Shown piece by piece: positions 10,593 through 23,500 of a stretch of 64,000 nucleotides of DNA (the stretch's first letter is position 1; the number at the start of each line of letters is the position of its first letter). Under the pieces are notes generated by a model, which did not search any database, was not told the origin of the DNA, and saw nothing but the letters and a program-made list of their open reading frames with translations. The translations under genes and the position numbers were made by a program. The stretch covers positions 11,432,701 through 11,496,700 of the forward strand of contig OZ020269.1 in the NCBI GenBank assembly GCA_963971225.1, written 5' to 3'. The DNA comes from Melieria omissa (lineage: Eukaryota; Arthropoda; Insecta; Diptera; Ulidiidae).

Positions 10593-12415
10593 ACTAAATT
10601 AGAGCCAGTCGATTAAAAATTCATTATTGAAAGATTAAAAGAAGAATACTAAAAGCAGAATATTAAAAAAAGGTTTAAAAAAAGCGCCAATAATAAACCA
10701 AAAGTACTCAACAAAAACTAGAAAAAAGAAACAAGATAGAGTCACTTAACTAATAAACGCTAACCCGGCTGCTGCTTTCTTAGTCTTCATTTTGAACTTA
10801 GAATGGGTATTTTTTTTGTTTTCTAAGTTGCCACAGCCAGCGTCATTGCTTGCGCCATTGCCTCTTGAGTTAAGCTTCTTGCATTTACTTTGTTTACGCT
10901 TTTTCCTCTCTCTTATGGGTTTGTTTTTATGTTCTTCTTGTTGTTGCTGTTAGTTGAAACTTTTTAAATTTGCGGTTGTGGCAACGATACAGTAAATGAT
11001 GCTAATAACTTTTGCAGTGCCAGCAGCGGCGACAACGTGTTGCAGCAATGCGAAAGCGTTGCATGCATAAATGCATCAACGCATAAATGCATAAATGCAT
11101 CAACGCAGCATGCAACACGATGCAGTCTTTGGTGCGTCGGTGTGTGTTCGTTTATTTGCTGCTACTGTGCGCATTAACGTGCGCAAACAAACAACAACAA
11201 CAGTAAGAACAAAAAGTAATTAAGATATGCAAATGAAGCAAAAGAAAGCGCTGGCTATGGCAAAGCGAACGCAGCAATGAAAAAAGTTGGACTGTGTGTG
11301 TGTAGTGTGTGTGTGTGTGTGCTTGCACTCTCGTTGCGGTTTATTGAAACTTGAAAATTGATCTGCACTTGTAGGCGGCAGCTCATCAAATGTTTATCAA
11401 GTCAATTTACTAAACTTCGCTCCTCACTGCTTACCTGCACTTGCGCGTCATTCTGCTTGTTACTGCAAAGTTTATTTAGCGCATTAAAAGTGCGAAACGT
11501 GTCCAGGTTGACATAAACGCTCACCAGCTGGTAGTTGAGTTAATTTTGTTTGCGCAAAAAATGTTGCAAATTCTTTTGCGCAGAGCAATGAAAATCACTG
11601 CTGAGGGAATACCAAAGACATAATTTGTTTATTTCTTCAAGCGCTACAAACATAAAAAAAAAAATTAAGTAAAAATTACATCCATTTGTTAAGATTTGGT
11701 GGTGCAGTGCCTACTTTCAGGCTGCCAGAATGAGTTTGTTTTATGTAGGTTTGAAAATTTTTCCTATAAGGTTTGTGTTATTCCCCTTTAAAGTTATCAG
11801 TGTACGAATTTTAAATTGAAAAATTTTGCAAACTGATAAGCCACACAAAAATATTTCCAATGTTATCAATTGACCTTGAAGTATATAAATGGGCTTCATG
11901 GAAGCAACGGGAAGGTTACAGCGCCTGAAAAACAAAATTGAGGAAAACGAGTTGACAATGAAAAAGGCAACAGTGAAAACAATGTTGCCAGATTATGGGA
12001 TTTCCCGCTGGATTCTGGAGCCAAATTGGCGTTTATAAAAGTGTCTCTGTCTCGTTCCCTATAGCTTTCACCGCATACTTTTGCCATAGTCTCCGCTCAG
12101 TTTTGTCCAATCCAAGTTGTACATGACTGAAAAATAGCACCAACAACAAATGTGCACGCGGATTTTAAATTCAAAAATAGTTCGCTGATTTCAGAAGACA
12201 ACTAACGTCAACAAGTTGTTGCTTGTGCTGACACAGCGATAATGCATTTTTCCTAATATAAATCATATTTTATTCTATTTGGTAATTAATATTTCATTGA
12301 TTAGACGCTGTCGTGCAAGAAATTGGCAATAAATTGGCAAATTTCATTATAAATATTCGCTGTTGTGTCACTAAAACAAGAAAGAAGATTAAACGAGTGA
12401 GGGGAATTTTTTTAA
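10593..12415. other. intergenic, simple repeats
   Basis: Contains a GCATAAAT/GCATCAAC minisatellite at about 11063-11110 and a GT run at about 11296-11321. The rest is AT-rich sequence without a supported gene. The minus-strand frames at 11741-12087 lack any recognisable feature. Confidence 0.4.
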
Positions 12416-12650
12416 TCTTCTTCTTCTTGACTGGCACGACAGCCCGATTACAAGACTACTTACGGCGAGTTGGGAGCTTTTTCATAGGCAATTTTACTCT
12501 CAGAGGTTTGCCATTTCCTGCTGAGAGCACAGCCGCCGAAAGAAAAATGGTTGTTTTTCTTTTTTTCGGTATTAACGCAACGGAGTATTGAACTCGCGGA
12601 GTCTTGACTCGCGGTCCAACGCACCAGCCAGCTGAACTATGGCGGCTGCC
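12416..12650 (-). mobile_element. tRNA-derived SINE, copy A
   Basis: Read on the minus strand, the head has an RNA polymerase III A box (TAGTTCAGCTGG, 12628-12639) and B box (GAGTTCAATACTC, 12583-12595) with tRNA-like spacing. A conserved body of about 150 bp and a GAA-repeat tail (AAGAAGAAGAAG at about 12416-12428) follow. The body matches the plus-strand copy at 54778-55020 throughout, including the blocks CTCTGAGAGTAAAATTG and GAAAAAGCTCCCAACTCGCC. Two dispersed copies with pol III promoter and simple tail define a SINE family. Confidence 0.85.
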
Positions 12651-12899
12651 TTGGGGTGGGTATTTTTTAATACTCACATTATTATTTTTATGACTTTGAT
12701 TGGTTTGGAAATGATTTCAATAATGTACTGAAATAATGAAAATTCTTAATATTTGAGTTACTGTCAAAAAGGAAATGCAAAATTCACTGATATTCACATA
12801 TTTGTAAAAGTTGAGCAATGGGAAATTGAGTTGAAAAATTTTGTCTCATTCTTAGGAGTCAGTCAGATTAACTGGGAAGTGATGTTGACCTTCTCTGGT

Positions 12900-14670
12900 G
12901 TAGCTGAGAGAGAATGAAAGTGGTTTAAAATTTAGGGAAGTTCATGAGAGAGAGAGAGATAGAAAGAGAGAGAGAGATAGAGATAGAGATAGAGAAATCG
13001 AGAGATAGAGAGATAGAGACAGAGATTTTTACTTTAACCTTTTGCGGCTAGCTAGAGAGCAGTGTTGCCAGATACCTGAAATGACTTTCCCCTAAATCTT
13101 AAAAAAATACTGAAATTTTCTTCCAAAAGTTAAACAAAGCTCTTAAAAATCTTTTATAATTTGCGTTACTTTAAAGGAATTAAACTTCTCATAAAAAATT
13201 AAAACTATAAGTTCATCTAATTTTTTTTAATGCAACTTTGTTTCATTCATCTTCAGCTTAACAAAAAAAACTTAACAAAAACAAACGCTTCTTACATAAA
13301 ATATAAATCATAAAAATAAATATAAACTTTCTCCGAAACAATTCTTCTTTAAAATTATCCTAAAACGCCAAGAATCTCCTAAACCTGGGAGGAAATCTCC
13401 TGATCTGGCAATACTGTTAGAGAGGTTAGCTGAGATAGGTTGAAAATTTACGGATGTTCATGAGAGAGAGAGAGAGAGTTGTATTAAGGAGCCGAATCCT
13501 CAATTAAATGAACTTAGAAGTGATGTTTATTTTGCCATTTAAGACAGAATCCCTTTAAATAGTTGAGAGAAATTAAAAACGTTGAAAGTGTACGGATATA
13601 TTCCTGAGAAAGAGTGAGAGAGAGAGCTGGAGTCGAATACGCGGTTTAATTAACTCAAAAGTAATGTTAAGCTTCAAGAGAGAATATTTTTGTGTAGCTG
13701 AGAGAGATTGAAAGAGGTTGAAAATGTGCGGCAGTTCATGAGAGAGAGTGAGAAAGTTGTGCTTAGCAGTTAACAATTTAAGGCTAGTTTAGAGGGGTTA
13801 GCTGAGAGAGGTTGAAAGTATATGGATGTTCATGAGAGAGAGAGAGAGAGAGAGAGAGAGTTGTATATGGATGTTCATTAGAGATAGAGTTGTAATAAGA
13901 ATCCGAATACTCAAATAAATGAACTCAGAAGTTTGCGGGAAGAAGAGGTGGAAAGACGTCGAAAGTGTACGAAAATTAACGAAATTTCATGAGAGCAAGA
14001 GAGAGAGAGTTGGGCTAGGAGTCGAGTACTCGGTTTAATCAACTCAAAAGTGATCCTAAGCTTCATCATAGAATCTTTTTGTAGCTGAGAGAGATTGAAA
14101 GAAGTTGAAAATCTACGGAAGTTCATGAGAGAGAGAGAGAGTTGTACTAAGGAACCGAATACTCAATTAAATGAACTCAGAAGTTGGCGGGAAGAAGAGG
14201 CTGAAAGAGTTCGAGGGAATCAAAGGAATCAAACATCTCATAAAAAATGAGAATTGAGAAATGAGAAAATGTAGTGCAGGGTTTTTTGGTTCATCGTCAG
14301 CTTAACAAAAAAATCTTAACAAAAATAATAATTCCTTTACATAAAATATAAATCTCCAAAAATGTCTCCTGAACAATTCCTCCTCCTAAAAATTCCCCTA
14401 AAAGGAGAATCTCTCTAAAACTAATCTCCCAAATCTAAGAGGAAATTTCCTGATCTGGCAACACTGTTGGAGAGGTTAGCTAACTGAGGTTGAAAGTGTA
14501 CGAAAGTTCATGAGAGCAAGAGAGAGAGAGAGAGAGAGATTTACTTAGGAGTCAAAATCCCGGTTAAATCAACTCAGAAGTAATGTAAAGCTCCTAAGAA
14601 AGAATCCTTTTGTATATCTGAGATTATGGGAGGTTGAAAGTGTATGGAAGTTCATGTGAGAGTTATGGGT
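12900..14670. repeat. degenerate GA-rich tandem array
   Basis: The phrase AGCTGAGAGAGRTTGAAA, then a variant of GTRYACGGAAGTTCATGAGAG, a run of GA, and ACTCAATTAAATGAACTCAGAAGT recurs about eight times at irregular spacing (near 12905, 13425, 13690, 13800, 14085, 14475 and others). Two copies of a block ending CTCCTGATCTGGCAA/AATCT flank the middle. It is a decayed long-unit tandem repeat with GA microsatellites (12945-13020, 13838-13860). Confidence 0.6.
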
Positions 14671-17119
14671 TCAAGCGCCGCCATTCTTAATACAGAAACA
14701 AAAAATCACTCTACTTGAAATCACAAACACTGACTAAAATATTTAGGAATGACTTTATAATTAATATTTGTTTTGATTACATTTCCTGCCACAAAAGGAA
14801 CACTATTATGCAAATATTTGTTAAAAATCTTTATAACTAGTCTCTAGTTGGATTTGGTAGATAGAAGTAGTCAGTGGCACATGATTTTGTTTGGGGGAAA
14901 CGTTTTGTGTACAACTTTTGAGCCCCAGTTTCATTCAAAACCATATTTTGCATCAGCACTTCTTGTATTAGGAGGGGTGGAGCGAGGGGGTTTGAACCTG
15001 TACGCAACTGGAAGTAGTACATGATTTGATTTCTGTTTGCATTGGCAAACCTACAGACTAGTCACACTAACCAGCGACCTCTGAGACCATTGGGAAAAAG
15101 TTTTTAGTTTGTAACTTTATTATTGTCAGTAACAATAAGCTTCCATAATATAGTAATTCATTTCTTATCAGACCAAGGTGTTTTGAATAGTAAAAAGAGA
15201 ATTTGTAAACACAATTTGGGCGGCTCCTTTATTTGGTCGAAATCAATGTGTAAAAATTCAGTGTTGCCTAATTTTTTAATAAACATGTTTTGCTATCACA
15301 AACTAGTTCATAAAAAACCTATAAGAACACAATGTAAAGTACTAAAAAAAATATTTTATTGAGTTGACTTTGACCCACAAATGTCCACGTTGCCGGAAAC
15401 GTTTCAATATCGCAGCGAATGGCCAACAAAGCGCGCGTCGAACTTGCGCCTTCTTTGCTTTGTGTGGTTTTGTGTTCAACTAAAGTTGACCATAAATTTT
15501 CTTTCAAATCACTAAGTACTCAATATGAACCGTGCCATAACAACAACAACAGCAGCTCCAACGCGCAATGTGCCCAAATGACTCACATGTTCGCTTCGCC
15601 TGCCGAGCCAGTAGCGGCGATAAGCGACAGCATTTTCACATTGTCGTGGAATAATTAGCTCAGATTTCTATTCGATCGATTCGACGATCGAGTGCTATCG
15701 TTTCGGCCGATAAGATAAACAAACGAACAAATGTACAAACTTTTTATCGCCAATAATTTTTGCGGCGTCCAGAAAACCCCAGTGTTTTTTCGTGTTTTGC
15801 GCTGATAAGAAAAAAGCGGTGACGTTGTTGTTTGTGTGTGTTTGACCTGACGTCAAAATTTGACAGTAATCTCAGTGTTCATTCAGCCGTTGTTAGCATA
15901 AACAAAATACAGAAAGAAGATGAAGAAATTTATTATTGTTTTGGTTTGATTCTGTAGTGTTGTTGTTGTTGTTATCATGGGATTTATTTTGATGCGAAAT
16001 GAGGGAAGCTGGCTAATTCATTCGGCGAAAAGCGAATGCAAATAACTTTATTCAATTTTATGGCTTAGTAGTTGTTGTTGCTGTTTTGATAAGTGCTGTC
16101 ACAATGAGACAACACAATTTTGGGATATAATTGTTTAGTTTTTTTTTTAATTTTATTTTTTCTTCTAGTCAATGTGACGTGTTATAAAACCGAAACACTT
16201 ATCACATTGACACCAGTTTCTTGATAGTGAGTGCACGCATTCCCCTCGGTGTGTGTGTGTGTGTGTTCTTTGCATTTATGAGGCTTTCGATTAATTTATG
16301 ACTTTCTTCAAATAATACAATACAAAATGATTGCGTGCAAACAATTTCCTTTCGCCATATAAAAGTCTTCAAAGTGACAACTCTGTGACTGGAAACTGAC
16401 TGTCACAAAAATCAAATGATTACGCCCGTTGACAGTGTGTGATTAGGCGAGTCTAGAAGTGCAGTAAATGAACTGAACAATACAAATTGATGTATGGACA
16501 ATGAGTCAAGAATCTATGAAATTCAGAGCATAAATTCATTCGTTCACATCAGAGAAGCGTGTCACAATCATTTCATCTTAGAACAGTTTTAAAATTTTTC
16601 AAGTAATTTTCATCTTTTCGGTTACTTTATACCTCAATTTAATTGATCTAAGTACTTGTTTGGAGATTTTGTATTTAAAATAAATATTTTATAAATTCAT
16701 AAAATATAATTGTACTTTGAATACATTTTGTATTAATTGAAATACTGTTTGTGTAATAAAAACATATGAATTTTAGTGGTCAAGGAAGTTCGCTGATCAA
16801 AAGAGAATAGATGAAGATTTGATGAAGAGTAAATAAAATAAATTAGAATAACTTAAAGAGCTCAAACTTCGTTTTAGATTGGAATATTATTGACAATTTT
16901 TTTTATTATATTGTTCCATGGAAGTTCTTTAACATTGGTGTCCTTTAATAAACATTGTCTTTCTCCAATTTCCGATTCCAATTTCCAATCAATTATATCA
17001 ACTTGGATTCAATTATCTGGCTTCCTGCGACAGTCTTAGAAAATTCGTTAAATATTGACAAATATCGTAAAATATAAAAATGTGAAATTCCTTTAAAGTG
17101 TGTTTGGTAAAATTGGTGC
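14671..17119. other. intergenic or intronic, no gene seen
   Basis: A diverged copy of the GTGGCGTAC repeat sits at 14868-15020 (GTACAACTTTTGAG shared with 5470 and 1290). A GT run lies at 16250-16266, and a GATAAG/CTTATC-rich stretch at 15680-15810. No splice-linked coding frame is supported. Confidence 0.4.
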
Positions 17120-17880
17120 TTGTTAGTTAAGTTGGCGCGATAAGTAGGTGTGTCCGACTAAATTATGGCCTATGTTTGCCTCAATGACATGCTGAATCGT
17201 TTGACACCCATATTGTGGTAATAAAATTTATCATGGCTGATAGTGGGCATGGCGAGAAGGCATATAAGGAGGGCATGGTCAATCTTGTGTAGTCTATGTT
17301 TACCCCTTTGAAACAAAGTTATTTGATATCAATATTTATTCAAAACCAAGCAGTGTAGCTTCGTTGGGTTAATTAAGTGGGCGCGGAAAGTGGGCATGGC
17401 CGACCATATTTTAGCCTATGTTTGCCACAATGACATGCCGAATCAACTGACACTCATATTGCCTTATAAAAGCCTACAGTAGATGAGTTTTGTTACCATA
17501 GTGGGCATAAGGGGGCGTGGTCAATCTTGTGTAGTTTTTGTTTACCCCTATGTAACAGAAATATTTGATATCAATATTTATTCAAAACCAAGCAGTGTAG
17601 CTTCGTTGGGTTAATTAAGTTCGCGCGAAAAGTGGGCGTGGCCAACTATTTTAAGGCCTACGTTTACCGCAATGACATGCTGAATTATTTGATACCCATA
17701 TTACTTTACAAAAGCATACCGTAAATCAGTTTTGTTACCATAATGGGCGTAAAAAGGGGGCGTGGTCATTCTCATATAGCCTATGTACCATTCCCCCAAA
17801 TGGAAAAATGTTAGGTGCTTATTTCATTTAAACCGGTTCAGTGGTTTTTGATTGATTGTGGCTCAAAAAAGCAACGTCAC
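17120..17880. repeat. three tandem ~238-bp units
   Basis: GTAGCTTCGTTGGGTTAATT recurs at about 17357 and about 17596, with a diverged version near 17119, giving a period close to 238 bp. Each unit holds GTGGGC(G/A)TGGCC, GCAATGACATGC and GGGCGTGGTCAAT blocks. The array ends in CCGGTTCAGTGGTTTTTGAT and a TATATAATAA tail at about 17892. Confidence 0.75.
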
Positions 17881-17892
17881 ATTTGTTTTTAT

Positions 17893-19400
17893 ATAATAAC
17901 TAGCTGACCCGGCAAACTTCGTCTCGCCCAAACGGTCCGTTTGAGTGTGATGCCGTAACTCACATACAGCCACTTTCTTGTATATATATATAGATTTAAG
18001 TTATATGGGCGGTGCCAATCCCCCTTGTTCGGGTATTGGTGCGGGTATTGGCACCATCCCGTCTGTCGGAAGGGACAATGGTAGGTTCGTACTAAGTTTC
18101 ATTGCTGTGCCACTTAAAGTTCAGCAAAATATTTGGGTCACAAACAATGCGCCACGCCCCTTGTCTGACGCCCATCAAATCTTATCATTAGAATGACTCA
18201 TGTATGAGACGACAGGGTACTAAATTTTAGTGTTGTATGACTTATAATTCCGAAACTATTCCATATTAAAAATTTGAGTTGCATGAGTGGTGCCCCGCCC
18301 CCTTGTCCAAAATCCACCCTATTCCCCCTGCCGAAGGACACGACTAAATAATAAGTTTATACCGAGTGTCATTGATGTGAATGCTATAGTTCAAAAGCTA
18401 CACCGGAATTTAAAAAGTGCCACGCCCATTTCCAACGCCCATTAAATTTTATTTGTGGAACGACACGTTTACGCCATGACACTGTTCCAAATTTCAATGC
18501 TGAACGACTTATAATTCCGAAGATATTCCATATCAAAAAGTTGGGTTGTATGGGCGGTGCCACGCCTCCTTGTCCAAAATACACCTATTCCCCATGCCGA
18601 AGGACATGACCAAATCGTTACTTTGTACCAAGTGTCGTTGATGTGAATGCTATAGTTCAAAAGTAACACCGGAATTTAAAAAGTTCCACGCCCCTTGTCC
18701 AACGCCCATTAAATTTTACCAGTAGAATGACACGCTTACATAATGATACTGTTCCAAATTTCAATACTGAGGACCTATAATTCCGAAGCTATTCCATATT
18801 AAAAAATTTAGTTGTATGGACGGTGCCACGCCCCCTTGTCCAAAATCCACCTTATTCCCCCTGGCGAAGGACACGACCAAATCCTTAGTTTATACTTAGT
18901 GTCGTTGATGTGAATGCTATAGTTCAAAAGTTACACCTGGATTTAAAAAGTGCCACGCCCCTTATCCAACGCCCACTAAATTTTACCGGTGGAATGTTAC
19001 GCTTACGCCATGACACTGTACCAAATTTCAATGCTGAGCAACTTATAATTTCGGAGCTATTCCATATTAAAGAATTGAGTTGTATGAGCGGTGCCACTCC
19101 CCCTCGTCCAACGCCCATTAAATTTTACCGATGAAAAGACACGCCTACACCATGACACTGTACTAAATTTCAATGCTGTTCGACTTTTAATTCCGAAGAT
19201 ATACCATATTAAAAATTTAGGTTGTACGGGAGGTGCCACGCCCACCTGCCGTACAAACATGCATTATACATATAAACCTTCCTCTTGAATCACTCTATCC
19301 ATTAAAAAAACCGCTTAAAAAACCGTTGCGTAGTTTTAAAGATTTAAGCATACATAGGGACAGACAGCGACAGCGACTTTGCTTTATACTATGTAGTGAT
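17893..19400. repeat. interspersed element with ~267-bp tandem units
   Basis: It starts CTAGCTGACCCGGCAAACTT (17893) and ends in GGGACAGACAGCGACAGCGA and a TTTATACTATGTAGTGAT tail at about 19400. The block TATGGGCGGTGCCACGCC recurs at about 18004, 18282, 18549, 18816 and 19082 (steps of 278, 267, 267, 266), then at 19226 (a short unit of 144). Each unit also carries GATGTGAATGCTATAGTTCA. The element class is unknown to me; the tandem core inside common ends suggests a mobile satellite. Confidence 0.75.
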
Positions 19401-19539
19401 AAGTATGGAAATAAAGATTTAAAAGGAAAGTACTCGTATGTTGGGTGATTTCATGTTGTTAGGCACGTGTCGTACACTATGTGTCAAGCTATCCATAAAA
19501 ATAAATGTTCTGAGTTGTCATCTGTTAGGGAGCTTTTTG

Positions 19540-19885
19540 GGATCATAGATCATAAGACGACACTTCGTCCATTTCCAATAATGTCTGCTTAAGCTGTGAC
19601 CTTGAATGAGAACGGGAATCTTTTGAACTGTCCTACTACCGCTATGACTCAGGCCATCCGTGAAGAAGACAGAGTTATTGAGTACTTATGTACGTAAGAT
19701 GACACTCCTTCCATCTCCAGTGATGCCTTCATAAGCTGCGATGACTAATGAGAAACAGAATCTTTTGACGTCTTGCTAGCGATAGTATCGCTATGATTAA
19801 GACCATCCGTAAAGAAGACAGGGTCTGTCAGTTTTTATCTATCAGATAGCTTATTTAGTATCTATGTACGGAAGATGGCACTTCT
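19540..19885. repeat. diverged tandem duplication, ~165-bp unit
   Basis: Two consecutive copies carry the ordered blocks AAGAYGACACT, TCCATYTCC, GARTCTTTTGA, GCTATGA, CCATCCGTRAAGAAGACAG and ATGTACGTAAGATG. A third, partial start lies near 19870. It is non-coding. Confidence 0.6.
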
Positions 19886-20489
19886 AATGATGAATGAAAA
19901 ACACTACTTTTTAAACAATTTTTTTTAGTTCCCAAAGAGCTACGTTATCAGTTGTGTTAGTTACATGTTTTACTGAATTAAATCAGCCTACACAGGGTTG
20001 CATTTAGTATGTACTATAGTATATATATATTGCTTAAAATGATTGGTTTTCGCAATTGTTTTTTAAACCCACTTTCAAATAAAACTGTGTATATTTTTAC
20101 TATGTTTTTTCTAGAGGTAAATACAGACATAATAAATCCAAAAATGTTGCTTATCATTTATTACTTAGTTACTGATTATAACGAATTATTTAAAGCGATG
20201 TTTTGGCAACAGTTCATTGACTTTGACCAGACCAGAGTGAAAAGCGATTTAAAATGTTCCATAATATTAAATATCGCTGCCACATAGTATTTGTAATAGA
20301 AATCTTCATCTCTGTCCTCCTTCTTCAGCTTAACTCTTCAATAATGGTTTCGACTTATATCTATGAGCCGAATATCATTCAAACTCGATACTAATGGTTC
20401 TCTTGAAGAGATCTGATGGCCATTGAACTAAAATTTGTCATTGACTATTAACAGATCAAGCTTTGTTGAACACACAGATTGTTGGAAAT
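19886..20489. other. intergenic, nothing recognised
   Basis: AT-rich; the 92-residue open frame at 20009-20287 is low in complexity and unsupported. Confidence 0.4.
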
Positions 20490-20580
20490 TGTTAGGTAGG
20501 TAGGTTAGGCTGGCTGACCCTCAGGGGGGTCTCACATAGACCATGTTGGTCCATAGTGGTACCAGAAAGGTTCTGGAGCT

Positions 20581-23500
20581 TCAGACCTGTATGTAGTTAG
20601 TCAAAAACGTTTTGCCAAATCTAAGTAAGTCGCTGCTTTTTTGTTCCGCGACTCTTTCCAAGGAAGGGAACGACGCGGATCCGAGGCAGCTGACCCGTGA
20701 TCTGTAGAGAGCAGGGCAGTGGCACAGCAAATGCTCCAGGGTACCCTTGGCACTGTCTTCACCACATCTTGTGCATGCATCACTTGGTACCAAGCCAAGT
20801 TTGGCAGCGTGGGACGGTGTGAGACAGTGTCCCGTGAGTATCCCGGTCAATAGTTTGCAATCATCTCTTTGGAGTGATAGTACAAACTCTGTGTTGTTGA
20901 CATTATGTTCGCGAAGCATGATTTTTGCTGTCCTGTGAGATGTAGATCTCTCCCACATGGACGCCGCTTCACGAATCATATTCTCTTCTATTTCCGTCTT
21001 GAGCGTGGAGAGGGGTGGATGGATGTCTGGCTCGCTAACCGTAGGCAGTCGTGCCCCGGCTTTGGCGAGCGCATCAGCCTTCTCATTTCCCTCAACTCCT
21101 TTGTGACCCGGTACCCAATAGATAGTGACCACTCTGTTGCGACAGAGTTCGTCCAATTTGGTTTTGCAGTTCCGTACGCATATCGAGTTTGACAATACCC
21201 CAGCTGCTGCTTTTATGGCTGCTTGGCTGTCGATATAGATGTTTATTCGAGAGTCTGGAGGGGTGCGACCCATTGCTAGTTGCGCCGCTCTTGTGGCAGC
21301 GTGTACCTCTGCTTGGAAGATGCTGCAGTAGTCCGGGAGCCGGAAAGACTGTTGAAGGTCAAGTTCCGGACAGAAAACTGCAGATCCCACTCCCTCTGTC
21401 ATCTTGGATCCATCCGTGAACAGGTTATAGGATTGACGGCCGGGCTCGAGCCCCTGTCGCCACCCATCCGGTTCTAGGATCACGTGGGGTTTGAAGTTGA
21501 AATTGGCTTGAGGTACGGCGTAGTCTGAGCTTTCGCTCACCCCTGCGTGTAACCTGCTGTGGCCGTAATGTCGTAGCGTGAGCTGTCCAGTTACCTTAAG
21601 TCTAAGCGCCGCCTTTTTAGCGACGCTTTTCGCAGTCAGACCAATTGGATAAAATCCCAAGATTTTGTCCAGTGCCGCTGTCGGAGTGGTGCGCATTGCG
21701 CCTGTTATACACAACCCAGCGGCTCTCTGTACAGTCTCGAGTCTTTTGGCATAGGTCTTCTTATCCACCGCAGTCCACCATACTATGATCCCGTAGAGCA
21801 TAATGGGTCTAATCACTGCAGTGTAAATCCAATGTGTGAGACGGGGGGATAAGCCCCAAGTCTTACCGAGCATTTTCCTGCAAGCGTATAAGGCGTTCAA
21901 GGCTTTCCTTTTCCTGTCTTCCACATTCAATTTCCACGACAGTTTATTATCCAAGATGACTCCTAGGTACTTAGTAGATGTTTTGGGGGTGAGTATGGTG
22001 TTGTTCAGTTTGGGAGGAAGCCAGGTTGGGATCTTGTACTTTGTTGTAAAAAGAACTAAGTCCGTCTTGTCTGGGTTTGTTTCCAGTCCCACAGTCTTTG
22101 CCCAGTTGTTAATCACTTTCAGTGTCCTCTCGAGTACTTGGCTCATTGAGGTGAGACACCTGCCTGAGACGACAACGGCGAGGTCATCCGCATATGCGGT
22201 TAGCCTTGGCCCCCGTCCCTCAGCTTTAAAAGGATCTTGTTAACGACTAGATTCCATAGTAACGGAGAGAGCACACCCCCCTGGGGGGTGCCCCTGTTCG
22301 CCTTCCTCGTCATGGTTGTTGCGCCCTACTCCGCTACCACTGTACGGCAATTCAACAGATTACCAATCCAGTCCTGTATGGGTGGGTGCACCCCAATTGA
22401 TGCAAGGCCTTCCAACAATGCCTCTGTGGAGACATTGTTGAAAGCCCCTGATATGTCGAGGAAGGCTCCCAGCGCGTATTCTCCGTAGTGAAAAGCTTTT
22501 TCTATCTGAAAAACCACCTGATGAAGTGCTGTCTCCGTTGACTTGCCTTTCATATAGGCGTGTTGGTTCGTTGATATCAGGCCAGGTGGAACCCTTTCCT
22601 TAATAAACGAGTCTAGCAGTCTTTCAAAGGTCTTCAGTATAAACGAGGTGAGGCTGATGGGCCGATAGTCCTTCGGATACAAATGGCTGCTTTTACTTGA
22701 TTTCGGCAAAAATACAACCCTTGATAATCGCCAGTCCATCGGTACATAGTTCAGTTTCAGACAGCTCCTGAAAACGTCCTTGAGCCACGGTATCAGAACA
22801 GCACTTCCCTTTTGCAGAAGCGCGGGAAAAATGCCGTCCGGACCCGGGGATTTGAAGGGATCGAAAGAGCCCAAAGCCCATCGAAGTCTGGATGTGGTGA
22901 TTAGGCCCTCACAATTCCCTTGCTCTGTGCCGAGTGCAGTTGAGACTGAGTCGGGAACCTCTGAACAGCCAGGAAAGTGGGCTTCCATAAGTGCCTCAAG
23001 CGTCTCCTTGCCATCCTTGGTCCATTCTCCAGATTCTTTGCGGATGAGTGATGGTATAGGGGGGGATTTGGCGAGTATCTTCCGAAGTCTGGATGCCTCG
23101 GAGGTCTTGTCCATACTTCCACAGAAGTTCTGCCAGGAGCTTCTTTTGGCCCTCCGTATCTCTTGTTTGTAGGAGTGAAGTAGTGTCTTGTACTCTCTCC
23201 AACACTCCGCACAGTCGGCAAGTTTGGCCAGTTTGAAAAACTCTCTAAGTTCTCTTCTTTGCCTACCAATGTCCTTGCTCCACCAGGGCGGATAGGATTT
23301 TCGTCCTACCGGCCTTGAGGGCGGGCAGGATTCGTGGTAAGCAAGTAGGATCTTTGACGTTAGGAGTTTCGCCTTAGCCTCAACGTCCGACCTGGAGAGA
23401 GTCTGAGAGGCATTACTCAGATGAGTCTTTAACCGATTTGCATACAGATCCCAGTCCGTATTCCGGGGGTTCCTGAAGACCCTTACTATACGCAACGGTT

